Assembly (NCBI GenBank): GCA_026413225.1
Contig: CM048554.1
Coordinates: forward strand, 46,657,963-46,721,962
Direction of reading: 5' to 3'
DNA length: 64,000 nt
DNA from: Otis tarda
Lineage: Eukaryota; Chordata; Aves; Otidiformes; Otididae
In this document: piece after piece, positions 1 through 14,100 of the stretch
Numbering within the stretch: position 1 is the stretch's first letter
How the letters are laid out: every line of letters begins with the position of its first letter
The notes under the pieces: generated by a model
The model's database searches: none
The model's input: only the letters and a program-made list of their open reading frames with translations
Told to the model about the DNA's origin: nothing
Translations under genes and position numbers: made by a program

Positions 1-3000
1 GTGAACTCCTGGGAAAGCAACTTTTTGGTTTTAAAAAGAACCAACAACACAAAAAAAACCCCACAAAACACACCACCCAAAACCCCCCAAAAATGATAGC
101 TGAATGATTCCTTTGGTGAACAGTCATAATCAGTCACAGGTCAACATAGATGCTGTCTCAGAGTCAGTTCACGCTCTCAGACAGGAGAGTTGATCACCGG
201 TAGCTCAAGCAATCACAACCCAATCCTAACCATTTCCAATCACTTCCCAGGGACAACACGTCAAACAGTCTGGAATTTAGGAAGGGCAAAGCTCAGGAAA
301 CAACTACAATTTGTTAATGGAGCTGATGAGGTAAACAGGTTTCAGAGGGTATTTGCACTCCTTGGGTTTGTTTTCCAAGCTAAAGAAAAAGGAAAAAAAA
401 AAAAAAAAAAAAATCAGTGAGGAGGACTCCAGACTACCTGGATGAACAAAAATCTGACCTGTAATGCTAAGATATAAGCAGGAAATCTTTTCTCCACAAA
501 GTGGAAAAAAGCTTAAGAAAAGCATGTTTCAGAGATTACAGGGTACAAACAGAAGAGTAAAACCAACTGGGAGCCTGCTTAAGCTGTACTATGCAAAAGC
601 AATAACGAAGACATTGATGCTACTATGCATCACAGCTTCAAAAGAGGAAGAGAAAGGCAGCTACCTACATACTGAGGTTTAAGAGGATGTTTAGGAAAAA
701 AAAAAAAAAAGCAGGAGCAAACACCAAAGCAAACACTTCACCTTCTGTTTCAAGAAAGATAACAAAACGGTAGACTGAAAATGAGGATAGGATAATGGTT
801 ATTACCACATGCTGTGTGGAAACAAAACTAGACCATTTACAATAAAAAAATACGGGGATCTGGTTAATCTCCATCCCACAACACTGAAATAATTGGCACA
901 CACAACAATGACAGATACACCAAAAATCATTACAAGAAGGAGGGGGAAAGGAAGCCATTTGGGAGAGAAGGAAAAGCAATCTTGGTGTTACAAGCACACA
1001 AGCATGGCCTTGATAAAATGAGATCCAAGCAAAAGAAATCAAGGAAATGTAATTAAACAGTGAAACGAAGATAAGGCTAATTTTATTTTAACTAAGTAAT
1101 TCATTCCTCAAAAAAAGGGTAACACAGGGATCTTAATCCAGAGTTAAAGCAAGAACTGATGTGATATCCCATTAAATAATATTTAAGGTAGAGACCTATA
1201 ACATTTTAAAGATGAACAAAGAACTGTCTGAAAGAAAGACAAACAGAGAAGATATCCAAAGAGAAGGTACTGTGTTCCGTAGGTTTTGTGAAATCAGAGC
1301 TATTAAGTAAGTTACACAGTGACTGTACAAAAAAAAAAGCAGGTATCTACTAATAACTTCTGGGAGACCAAAGTTTGGAGAATTTGCTCTTTCTGAAAGC
1401 ATCTCTCAGAAACTGGACAGCCTTTTGGGGCTAGCTGGAGCAACACAAATGCAACAAAAGTTAAACATATGAAGTGAAAGAAAACTATGAAGAATGACCA
1501 CATACACACGAAAAGGTATTTTCAGTAGAAAACCAGGACTGATCAATTATATAAAGTATTGATAAACCACTATTTGTAATGTTTTGTTTTATATATATAT
1601 ACACACATATAGTTGTGGCTACCTAGTCCAAAGCAAAATGAAGCCACATGCCTCCCCTTCCCCCAAAACCAATTTAATTGAAACTGGTGCAGAGGCGGCT
1701 ACTCAGAAGATACAAGAGAGAGAAAAATCTACTTTATGAGAGAAGCTAAAGCACTTGGGATGCTTTAGCCTAACAATTAAGTGCTGAAAGCAACACAGCT
1801 CTGCAGGTGTGACTTGTGTAGGAGCAGGGCAGACCTCATAGGACAAGGAAGAGGTTTTTTAATGGTGGGAAAGCAGAGACTGGTCCCAACCCAAGGGGTG
1901 GGAGTGCCTGAAGAACTGGATGGGGCAGATGAGGAAGACTGAATCTCAAATATGTAAGGAACAAAGTGCTCCTGGTTTGAGGCTTCAGGTGTTCAATCTG
2001 ACTGATTTCCTAAGAGGCAGTCCAAAGAAGGTTCATTAATGCACCACGTACTACATTATAGTAATTTAAATTCTGTACTGATAGCTTCTGCTGATTATCT
2101 GAGAGATAAGGAAAAAAAAAAAAATTTCCAAGCACCCTCTGCCTGGCTCAGGCATGGAAGGGCTCCCACTCCCTGAAACAAGCTCCAGCTGGAAGGATGA
2201 AGGGCAAGCTGTACTTCAACATGAAAACAAACTTCAGCAAGGTCTGCACAGCACCACACTTGTATTTTTACTACTGTCTGAGCGAATCTTTCCTGGGTAG
2301 TTCCTTCTGTAGTTTAGGTATGGTCTTTTCCCCACTCATCTAGACATTTATATTTAGTACATTCCCTGTTGTAACACTGATGTAGGAAAAACATCTCTGA
2401 TTTTTTTTTTTTTGCGGTTTCCCCAGGGCCCACTACAGTTTATTCACTCTTTCAGCCTTTTTATTAAGGCTTTAAATTTGTTAGAACACAGGAGGAGAGT
2501 AAGCAACAGGCCCGTCTAGATTTAATTTTTTCTTTTTTTTTTTTTTTTACATGGCTGTTTGGGGAAATTGTCCCCTTCAGCCCTCCATTCCCCAGTCAGC
2601 TGTACTTTAATAGTCCATTACAAGAGAAACAAATCTCAATATTTACTTTTTGTTGAACTATCAGATAAACGCTGGGTCTATTTCTGTTCTATTCACATTC
2701 TCCCACAATTTCCATTACAAGGTATGCACTAAGCACTTTGACAAGAAGTTCCCCACTGCTAAAAATCTTAGTGCTAAAAGAAAAAGGAAATATTTATTTA
2801 GGGTTCAGTTTCAAACAGAAATACGTTTTCAAAATTAAACTGCAATTCTCCCCAACTTACGCTGCTGCCAAGCAGCCTCACACAGCCTAGCAGCTCACAG
2901 ACACAAACTCTAGACATGGCGAAGTGAATTTGAATCCCATTTTACTGGCAACACCTTTGATTTGTTTAACTGCACTGGACTACCAATGAAATCTACACTT

Positions 3001-6000
3001 CTTTTGGATTCATTTGGTTACTGATGCTTCATGGTAACTTCTGTTCTTTCCTCACGTTTGCATGGCATCCAGCAAACAGGACTACCTGCACTGGGCGTAA
3101 CATACAAAATACAGTAGTATCTAAAATTAATATTAATCATTAAATTGTAAAGATGTACATACACATGTTACTTGTTTTCATATTCTTGGTAAGGCAGACA
3201 TAAGCATAAAAGGAGTATCTGTACGATACTTCAATAGAAACCATAGGCATGCCCAAAAATGATTGGTTTTCAGCAAATGTAGGTATTACTTTGTGTGCAC
3301 TATGCCTCTTAGCGTTACCCTCTACTTGAAAGCATGACAGTATTCTTCTAGCAAACTAGCCATCTTTTTTTCCCCCCCCTCCCCTTTCTGCTACTTTTGG
3401 TTTGCTCCCCTTTTTTTTCCGTTTTTAAGACAAGTTCAGCTTGCCATACCCTATAATACTTCGCAGTAGTTACCTTCCCTTCTCCAACTTGCAAACATAT
3501 TTGCATCCTGTTAAAAAAAAAAAAAAAAAATTAACTTCAGCTCTCCATCTGTAGTTGTTCCGATTTTTATTTGGGGCAGCGTTGGGGGAGTGGAGGGGGG
3601 TTGGAGTATAGGAGTGGTGTTTGATAAAAGGTCTGTAGCTGCCTGAAAGCAGCAGGCTACTGTAAAATCAAAGCAGTAAGATGAACTATGAGAGGAGGAA
3701 GGTGCTCTTGATTTGTGTAACTGATCCTGATTTTATCCTTGCTCAATAGTGACTTTTCAGTCAATAAAAGAAGGAGGGAAAAAAAAAATAACTGAAAGGA
3801 AGAATAAAGGGCAAAAGTCCTATCAAGTCTACTTTTGCTTTTTTTTTATTTTCTCTTTCTTTTCTATGTATAAATTACGGGATCCAAACCTCATTGAAAG
3901 GCCTTGGCAAGACCGGTATATAAGAAAAGATATCACACACATATAAGAACCTGAAACTGCAGTCCCACAGTTAACATCCCGCTTTATTTCAGTTTATGTT
4001 CAAGCATTGCAGTTTGCAGGACATCAAGCTGTTCATCACATTTCTGCTGTTCAAAACTTGATAAAGTCAGCAAGAATATAAGAAAAGCAGTTGAGTAGGA
4101 CAAGTAGCTTAAAAAGAAGAATAAAAAAAGTCAAGACTTCCCAACTGCAGGGGAATTACTTTTTCTTTTTAATTTGCTTTTAGTAGAAGTATAAGAAATG
4201 TTTTGCAAAACTTTATTTACAGAGCAGCGGTAATTTTTTTTTTATTAAAGTATAAAGACAGTATACAATCTATTCAAAACTGTTCAAGTTATTTAACATC
4301 TCTCTCACCAGCCTTCTCTGCTTTATGTAGCTAGCCCCACTTACAAGAACTCTGTCCTTTCTTTTCCTTTCCTTCCCTCCTCCATAGGAACATGTTGTTA
4401 TTTCTGACAGCACGTTAACACGCTGTCTGCTATAAATCGATTATGAAAACATACCACACACAGCAAGTTAATTTTATTCGGGGATTACATTAAGGCGAAA
4501 GCAAACATGACAACCACACACACACCAAAAAGCAAAAAACCTCCTCCTGAACAAAGTTGTTGGTGTCATATAGCAGTAGGAATAGAAGGAAAGCTCACTT
4601 GATATTCTGAAAGTTTTCATAGGAAACTGATATATAACTTGTATTGTTTAAATGCAAGGGGCTAAATATGTGATTTATTACCACCAGTTAAATACTGGTG
4701 CCATCTGAAACTCACGCTAAGAAAACATTCCTGTAATTTCTTCCACTGACATAATGGAGTACCTGCCAATTGATACCCATCCAGCACCTGCATGAATGGC
4801 AGATACATCTCATGCGTAAGAAACCACTTATACCCTTAGCCTTTTAATAATATAGGAAAGTCCTGTTCAGAGAGCGTAGGTTTGAATTTCATCACCAGGC
4901 TTAACGTGGATCCAGGTTTGACTTTTGGGAAGAGGCGGCAGGACAACCTGTGGGTTGCAGGGAGAAGCAAAAGGAAGCAGGGGTGTTTTATGTGTCACTA
5001 ACAGCTCGCTGCATCAAGTGTCCGTCATCCCTATGGGAACTCCCCCACAGCCACTACACCTTCACGTTGCTGGAAGAACCGGTCAATGCACAGGTCAGAG
5101 GAGGTTTAAAGTGGCACTGGTATTTAACTGCATGCATTAAACTCTTGCACGGCATGCTTTTAAAACACATATGAAACACCCAGCCATCGCCAACAGCTTT
5201 TCCACATTGTGACGCTGCAATGAGCTGCAATATTTGCTCCAGGAGCTACTGCCACACTGCTGCATTGCTAGCCCCAGCATCTCCCGTGCACAAGTGCATA
5301 CCAGCTGGTGCTACCACCTACTGCTGCACTACACACCTATTTGGCACCAGGGGAAAGGATCAAAATCTCCATTTGTAGCTCAAGCTAGCAACTTGATGAA
5401 AATGTCCACTTGTGGAAATGTACTGGAGCTACCAGCAAAAAGGAACTCATTTGGAAAACTATGATACCGTTCAGGGAAAAAAAACAAACAAACAAAAACC
5501 AAAACCAAACCAAAACAAACAAACAAAAAAACCCCACACTTTTCCGTAACAAGTATGTTATCATTCTGGGAATCTCAGATGTCCCACAGTTCAGGGTTTC
5601 TTGACCTGATCCACTCGTGAAGTGTATTCATTGCCAAGCAGCAAAAGAGGGATGCTAGGAGAAGACCACCAAGGATGGTAAAAAGACCCATTAACAAACA
5701 GGGTTGGGAGCCAAGACCCCTCTGCTGAATCTGTGCACTGCTTGCTGCTGCTCCCAGCTCTGGGGGAGCCAGCAGGACAGAGTCTTGGCACATTCAGTCC
5801 TCTAGAAAACACTGCCTCTGCTAGAGCCAAAGGAGGCTCAGACACATAGTTAAGGAAAATGAGTTTCAAAAAGCACCACCTCAATTCCAGAAGTCTCACT
5901 GAGGATCCTCTGCCTTCCAGCTTGGACCCTGGTGAACGCACAGGTCCTTGAATCCTGCCACTAAAGGCAGCCACACACACACACAAAAAAAAAAAAAAGG

Positions 6001-8021
6001 AAAAAAAAAAAGGTCAGATGAAGCTCTCATGTGCCACCTTGGAAAGTCAAGTAACCTCAGGAAGACCACGGTTACTGGACTTGGGAGACAGTATCGATAA
6101 AAGAATCAACATCCTGTTATTGAATTTGCTGAGCATCTACCCTCTCAGTTTCACTTGATTAGCGTCAGGGTTTTAACTAAATTATTTTCTGCAAGAAAGT
6201 TTTCTGGAGCCAAGCCCGTAAACCAATGATCCACGAAAAACCATTAGGACTATTTCCTTTTCACAAATTATGTAAGCAACAGAGATCCTATCAGTCAGGA
6301 CTGGAAGAAACCCATCATACTTTTTCTTTCCCCTTTTCCCTTTGAATACAGAACTCCTCAGTAATCAAGAGCAGTTTTCTTGCTTTTATGTATTTGGCAC
6401 TATCAGCCTTTGACTATGCTAAACAGAGTGCATGCTCACGCGTAAAGCATCTACTCTCTCCTCCTTGGGCTCGTGTGAGCTCTACCCAAACAACTGAAAA
6501 GACAGGATGTTTAAATTTTAAAAGTTGCTCTCTGGAAGGCATAAAAAAGGAACTTCTTAAAGAGCATCATCTGTTCCTGAAAAGCAACTCAAAGCATTGT
6601 GGCAGCTTTGTCTCCCTTTCACGGCACAGCGTAACATTTCAGTACAGCACCCACCCTAAGCAGTTTTAACCTAGGGCTGCGGTGGTAACCCAGTAATCGC
6701 TCAGAAAAATCCTTCTGAAAAAATACTTCTGACAGGAACAAAATATTAAGACACCCGAGACGCACATAATTGTAGCTTTACACGCATCTCAGTTCATTCT
6801 GGGAGTTCACCTGTTCTCCCCAGAAAGCAAGAGCACAGCTCCCACTAACTCTGAAAGGAGCAGGAGCTCTCCCAGTTGCTACCCTCAGCTCCGTCTACAC
6901 AATCACTGGCAAATTGAAGTAGAGTTGACAGCTGGTACTGCAACAGCCTGGCACACCAAATGGCACCAGGTGTTTGTGTTTGGTGGTGGCAGTTTCCTCT
7001 GCCCTGTGCGCTGCCCAGCCAGGGCAAATGAACTGCCTGCGGCTGCTTCTGCAAAGGTACACCGGCAAACCCAACGCTCCTTCTCTTCAGGCTCTACAAA
7101 AAGTGGTTTAACTCCAGTAACCAGCCATCTTACTAAGTGTTACTGAAGCCAGCAGGCCAAAATAAATTATTTATTTATATACATATCTATATATCCACAA
7201 CTATATGTGTGTGTGTATAAATAAACAAAAATACACGGTCTTTAAAAATATTACAACAACTATTATCATTATTAAAATAGTCCCTTTCTATTCCTGCCAC
7301 AGATCTGTGGTTTTTTGCAAGTTCAAGATTTCCTCAAGTGGAAAGTGTTTACATGGGAGGCAATAGTCAAGAGGGTAAAAGCATTTGTAAAAGGGAAGCA
7401 TACGACTGTGACTAAAGCACAGAACCTGTAGTTAGGTAAGAAATAATCTGTTCCCAAATTAATTTTTAATTTAATTGTTCAAGTGAAGGACAAATAACAT
7501 TTTCCAGAAATCCTACAGTAGAAATCCTAGAGTACAGTACCTGAATTCATAAGAACTGGGCATTAGTCTCCTTGAGCCTTCAAAAGCCTGAGACTATGGA
7601 TATATATATTAAAAAAAAAAAAAAACACAAAAAAACCCACCAACAACTAAGCAACAACAACAACAGAAAAAAATCAATATATAAAATGACACTTGTTACC
7701 CCTTGACAATTGACCTACACAAGTCAGTGCCTTCCTTCTCTTCTCCTATTCTCACCTTCCAGTTAGATATATGATAAAAAGAATCTGTTCCTCTAAATAT
7801 TACATTCAACGCCCAGCCAGGGTTTTACGTTTAGGAAAGAATATTTTGCATCTTGAGAAGTGTAATGCAGGCAGCCAAAGGTCCTTCAACAGTCGTCTGC
7901 CACAACAGATCATCTCCTGTTGGGTCCTTCAGGCCATGACAAAACAGTCCTTCAGAACTCTCTACTGAAAGGTTAATGAAAGGCCAGTTCTCCACTGACA
8001 TGGCTATGCTCTCAGGTTCTT
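1..8021. other. Intronic sequence without genes; simple repeats
   Basis: I see no exon or RNA gene. It holds A runs at 393-413, 696-710, 2112-2124 and 3513-3530, and T runs at 2401-2413 and 2533-2548. There is an AT/AC dinucleotide tract at 1591-1610, a CAAA/CCAAAA-rich patch at 5476-5536, a CA tract running into poly-A at 5972-6012, an AT/TG-rich tract at 7160-7232 and an A-rich patch at 7611-7675. Open reading frames are short and overlap on both strands. Confidence 0.7.
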
Positions 8022-8155
8022 AGAATCATAGAATGGTTAGGGTTGGAAGGGACCTTCAAAGGTCATCTAGTCCAACCCCCCTGCAAGCAGCAGGGATATC
8101 TTCGACCAGATCAGGTTGCTCAGAGCCTCATTCAACCTGTCCTTGAATGTTTCTC
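8022..8155 (-). mobile_element. CR1 LINE 3'-end fragment
   Basis: The plus strand reads AATCATAGAATGGTTAGGG, then a stretch ending in GGGACCTTCAAAGGTCATCTAG, the reverse complement of the avian CR1 3' untranslated end. It continues through the region equivalent to the gttgctcagagcc motif. Only about 130 bp of a severely 5'-truncated copy remains, inserted antisense to the window and in the same orientation as EML4. No reverse transcriptase sequence is present. Confidence 0.92.
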
Positions 8156-11100
8156 TACAACTCTCATAAATGCAGACTTGTGTGCTAGTATCAAAAATGT
8201 CAATGATTCCCAGGATCCAGTATATATATATAATAGAAAGTGTTTATTTTGCATACCTGTGCAACAAGCCTCAATGTATCCTGCCACAGAGTGTATTTCT
8301 TCCTGGTTTATGCATGTTGCAAAATGACCCATTTCTTTTGACCACAATAAAGAGATGACTACTTAAATTATTAGATGCTTAGCATTTCCCTAGCAGCCCA
8401 AACAAACACCATCATGATCTTAATCTAAACACACATGGTGATATTACTTTATGGAAATTTTCACTGTCTAGAAGCAGCAGGCATACACATTCACAAAACA
8501 GATGACTCCTAATTTGTATACACACGCGTGCATTCTGAAGCGGCCTGTACTCCACACTAGAACAAGCTGACAAGATGCTCCTAAAAAACTCATATGTTCA
8601 TCATAAGTTTTATACACCAAGATGTAAGTGCTGAAGCAAATACTTCTTTCATAGGAAAAAAGAAAACAGTTGCGCTTACTTATTTGGCATCCTTAGAAAA
8701 CTGTTCACTAATAGCAAAACAGGGTAAAATTAGCTCTTCATCCTGGATCAGGCAGTGAAAAAAGCAGCTTTATTTAAAGGCCAGGTACATTGTTCCAGCT
8801 AAATGCAAGCCACAGGGCTTTAACTGACATTTACTTTGGCAACCTCACGCAAATCAAGATCACCCATTCTGCCTTCAAAAAGGGATTTAGGATTGACCAT
8901 GTTAATGGGACATTGTTCATTTCTAAGTATGCCAGTTCACGCAAACTTGGTTTTCAATAGTAAAAATCACAGACGAAACTATTTCAACTCCCCTTGGAAT
9001 AGAAGCAGCTTTTTGTGAAAGTTGGCAGTGTCCCTCGCCTTCTCTCCCATTAAGAGAACAAAGTCGATGCAGGAGAGGTGGAACCAGCTATACAAGAAAC
9101 ACTGGGAGAGCACAGAACAATCCATGCTATAACCTGCAACAGCAAGGACCAAAACCCCTTTTTTAACCAAAGCACAACAAATGGGCCAAGCCACAAATAA
9201 AAAGCAAGGGTGTCTAAGTGCTTTCCAGAGAAGCTAAAGACAACACAAAACTACAAAGCTCTCAAAATCTCCCACCCCAGAGATAAAAAGGGGGAAGACT
9301 GTATACAGAGTGTACAGAAAACTGCTGCTAAAGAGGAAGAGCAACAAATTACCCGTGTTATTCCTCTGTCCAAAAGAGAAGAGGGAGTGAGGATGAGCGA
9401 GGCAGCCCCTTGCCTTGCCATCGCGCCTGACGCGTGCTGGCATCCCACGGCAGTGACCGACCAGCTCCAGCACACAGCGTACTCACCAGAGACGGCTCTC
9501 AAACCCTTCCTGCTTTCCAAGCTGAAAACACTTTTTGCTGTGCTTCTGGGATTCTTAGGAGCTATCCCACAACTGATCACAATTCCGAGTCTCTGGATTA
9601 GCAACATTTCAAAGGCAGCTGTGTTAAATCTTCCTATCCTCTCCTATTTAAAAATCAGCACTTACCACTGTTTATGCAGAGTAAACTTTGCTAATCTTCA
9701 TGCAAATGTATTCGGGTGTTTAATTCTCAGGGCAGGTAATAGACATGGATGTTCTTTCCATGACTAGAGAATTTTCCTTGAGCTAATTGAAAACAGGCAT
9801 ATTTTGAGTAGCGTACACTGCTGCCAATAGTCTTGCAGGGAGGCAATGCAGGAATGATTTATGGGCTGTGAATATCACGTAAATCTGTCTTCAAGTCAAA
9901 GCATCATCTCTACACAGAGCAAATTTAAGTACTCAATTATCAAGGCTCTTAATTTTACATATTTCCTAACTAAGCAAAAAAGCTCAGAGCATACCCTGGC
10001 CCTTCTCAGAGCTTGTCACACACCAAGTAAATGGGTATCATTTATATCTAAATGCAGTCAGAAAACCAATGCTCAATTAAAATATTCTTAAATTAGATTA
10101 TTTCATGCTTTTTCCAAGTCTTTTACCATCTCATTTTCACATCACCCTAGCGTTCACCACTGTGTGGCCCAAGGGGAAGGCAATAGTCAGTCAATCTCCT
10201 GGAAGCTAAAAGAGGTTTTTCACCCATAACAGCTGTTGCATACTTCCACTTTTTCACTGCCTTTTCCAGCAAGTATTTTTTTTTTATTTCATTTTAATTT
10301 GAGGCCTGCAATTTTTTACTATTATAGCCACAGAAGAAAGAGCAGGGGAAAAAAGAAAAAAAAAAAAAACAAAAACTTTTTTCAAGGAAACTTTCAATAA
10401 ATATGAAACACTTGAGCAACTATCCTTATTCCTAGTGGAAGTACATTCCCCAAACTTCTGAGGCACGCAGAGTTTTCTTTTGTTTACCATTTGGGAGGCA
10501 CCACTCTTGAGTATCTGGATCTCATTCCAGGTATCTTGTATCTATGACATAACAGATTTACTTCAAGTAAAGCTGAAGCTATTCTCTCTGCAAATACTCA
10601 CTGTCTCCTACACAGATGCAAGCTCTGACCACGCTGAGCACAGCAGATCCCTATTTGCGTTACAGCAGGCAAGTTAACATATATCAATGACTGGGAATGC
10701 ATTCAATGAGGAAATGGAATTTTTTTTTTTCCTAATGGAAAACTGCACTAAATACTTCAGCAACCATATTAAGATATTAAAAAAAAAAAAAAAAACCACC
10801 AACCAAAAAAAAAAAAAAAAACAAAAAAAAAACAAAAAACCACACACACATTTCTGACTCTGGTGATCACTGAGTTAGCTCAACAGTGCTGCACATGAAA
10901 AAACCCTGGGTTTGTAAGTTCATTTTCCTAGCCCATGCCTAGCGGTAAATACAGTTTAGTCCCTCAAGGACCACAATATGCTTGTATCCTTGACCAGCTC
11001 CTCCAAGGGACTTACAAAAGCAGTAGTGTTGAGTAGCTCTGGAAGAAGTCAAGTCAAAAAGCAGAAACACAAGAGAAAGAAACATGTCATTCTTGGACAA

Positions 11101-14100
11101 GTTGTGGGAAAAATGTCTATTTTTGTAAACAACCAATTTTGCATGTCCATTAACTCAGTGACAGTGGACTGTACTGATGAACGTCACAGTAAGTATGCCA
11201 CCATGTTGAGTACAAAGGTACTTCACCACAGAAGAAGATTACAAACTGCTTTCGATAAGGGTCTTTGTCAGCTGTCCCATAATTTGTCAGTAAATCGGGA
11301 CAGCACAAAGACAAGGCACAACTGAACACAGCAACAAGCAAACTACAGAGGCTCCACACACCACCACTATTGCTTCTTTGCAAGCCACTCATAACAAGAT
11401 TGCTTTCTTTAATTTTTTTTCTGCCATAAACAAAGGTTTGACCTCTGGCATCATGTCTGACTGGAGAGGAGCATCAACAACACACTGAACACTCTCCATG
11501 ACCACGGCTCTTGATTTCAGCCCTCTACATTTAGGAAATATTCAAGAGATGCTTAGAGCACTTACGGATTTGACAAATCAGCATTTGCATCTGAGGGACA
11601 GATTTCAGAAGTTCCAGTACAAAACTTCAGTATTTGATTATTAAAAGCTGTGTTCGTATGCATGCACATAAATTTGGATGGTGCCACGCAGAAATGGATG
11701 GATCTGCTTTTGAAATGCTGATTCTTCAGGACTCTGTTTCAAAACCCTGGTTTTCCCCCAAAGCAATTAGAACAGCTAATTTGTAATTACATGCTCACTT
11801 TCAGTTTGATAATGGTGACAATTTACGCTAATCGGAGACTCAGCCCTGCACTCACCAGAGCACATGCAGCACAGGACCAGAGTTCAATGTACGCAGGTAC
11901 AGCACAGGCAAAGGGACCGACTCCGCAGCTCAGCACATTAATAGTGAAATATGCTTCAGAACTGTAATTGCTGTCCAAAACCCATTAATTTTGAAGGGAT
12001 TCTTACAAATCCATAATTACAGAAAAGCAAATCCTCATCATAAAGCAGTGAAAACTACACTCACACAGTCCTAGAGGGAGCACTTTCAGCAGCATGGCTC
12101 ATTAGAAAGGTATTCTTGCATTAAACACCAATATCAAAGACAAATGTTAATGCAATACCCCAGAGCCATGCTGAAATCTGTACGACGGCAGTGAAGACAT
12201 AGCTACTTAATCTGATCCAGTACCCCTGTGCAACGGAATGCAACTGGAGCCCAGTGATGGCATTCTGCGTTGTTTTTCAGATCTCACGCACAGCTCATTA
12301 TGAAATCCTCTTCCACAAAACCCACACCATCTACACCTTTCAACAGTTAGAAATATTGAACATTATCCTTACCACAATGATTGGGGAGAGAATCCATTTA
12401 TCCTTCTGCTGTCCAGTTACCTTAACACAAATCTACTGCAAACCTCAACAGTACTTGCCGCTGCTTTTTCTTCTGAAACTCTGCATTTCTTCAGCACGGC
12501 TCCATTGCAAAAGGAAGAAAGAAAACTGCCTCAAATGTTTTGCTGGAAAAGGAATATAGCTATGAACAAAGGTTAAAACTGAAAACTTGAAACTGCTTAG
12601 CAGAGGTGTGGCCGCTGAAACCTGACATGGTTGCGTCACCAGGATTTTACTTTGGCAAACATGGCTTCCTGAATTCAAACAAATCTTAGACAGAACTATC
12701 TTTTGTTCCAGCAATAAGCAATTATTGCACAGACGTGCTTTCAAGGTCACTGGCGGGAAGAGTAAACTACACCAGGATGTATCAGTCATAAGTAATGTTT
12801 TAAAGAAGTTAACACCAAGTAATACATATTTAAAGCCTTCCACACTCAGCAGGATGCAAAGTGCTTACTTCCTTCCAACTGACCACAAACAAACATGAAC
12901 AAAAAGATCCTTAAAAAGGGCAATAAATATTTCAGAGATTCATATCCTTCTTTATTACATCTCATTTTTAACATTCTTTGCAAGCAAAATTATTTTTGTT
13001 ATTATTACTTTGGCAAAGGAAAACAAAATTAAATGTCTTTTTTAATGATTTTGGTAGAAGAAAATGCTGCCTTCAAAACAATTTTAAGGACAGGGGAAAA
13101 AAATATTTACTGAGGACTTTGTTCTTCTTTATAGTAGGAACTCTAATGCAATTGTATGTTTGGAAAAGAAGCATTTTCTTGTTTATTAATAAGGATTATG
13201 TAACCTATATCAATATCCTCCCTAAAAACAGAATAGCACTCTAATTACAAGTACTGTTGTATTTATATTAATAAAAACCACTTACATTTAATTAAAGCAA
13301 AGTCAAAAGTTGCAATCATTCTTACAAAGGCCACTTACTCTATTTTAGGAGCCCAATAAATACATTCAGATTATTTTTGACAAAAGTAGTCATTACAAAA
13401 AAAAAAAAAACACAAAGAAAAGCCAGTTTTTAAAACATAGATCATAGGTAAGTTTATTAAAAAAAAAAAAACCCCACAAAAAAAAACTACAACACAGTGC
13501 TTTAGAAGAGATACAAAGTATCCCTAAGGATTTACAACAGCTTCTATTAAGAATAAGGAGGAAGGTCATCCCACGTTTGTCTGACAGGAAGGTTTTGCAC
13601 CTTTCTTGAAATCAGCTTCTGATGCCTGAAATTAAAACACAAGACACTGGACTAGACAGACCAGTGTGTTCTTGTACTGAAGCTCATAAGGTGTGTGGAG
13701 GGTATCGTAATGAGCTTTCCTACACAATTGTCAAAACCCACAGTTTCTTTTGATTCACTTGTGTGTTCCTTTTTCAGCTACTCTGTACTGAATACTACCA
13801 GCTGACTACTGAGTGATGACGAAAAAAAGATGTGATTGCTGTATTTTTTTTTTTTTTGCCTTTGACAAATGTATGAGTTGTCATGTCTACTTACTTCAGG
13901 ATGCACAGCTACACTTCAGCTTTCCTGCCTTTCAGAATATACACTACCCAAACAATACAAGAGCATTTTTGGTAAGACACTGTTCACCAGCAGTTACTGG
14001 ATTTAAGAAAAGCTTTCAAAGCAGCTAGCACGGGAAAATCATATTTTAATATCTCACTGAGTGCACAGAGCTGAAGAAAACAACCTGAACTGTTAGATTT

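Noticed and set aside
1680-2060. Possible old LINE fragment (cagacctcatagg-type words)
   Set aside because: Word similarity to CR1 is limited to a few bases and the diagnostic 3' end and downstream motifs are missing.
9210-9767. 185-codon plus-strand ORF
   Set aside because: GTG start, no recognisable domain, antisense to EML4. A frame of this length is plausible by chance in 64 kb.
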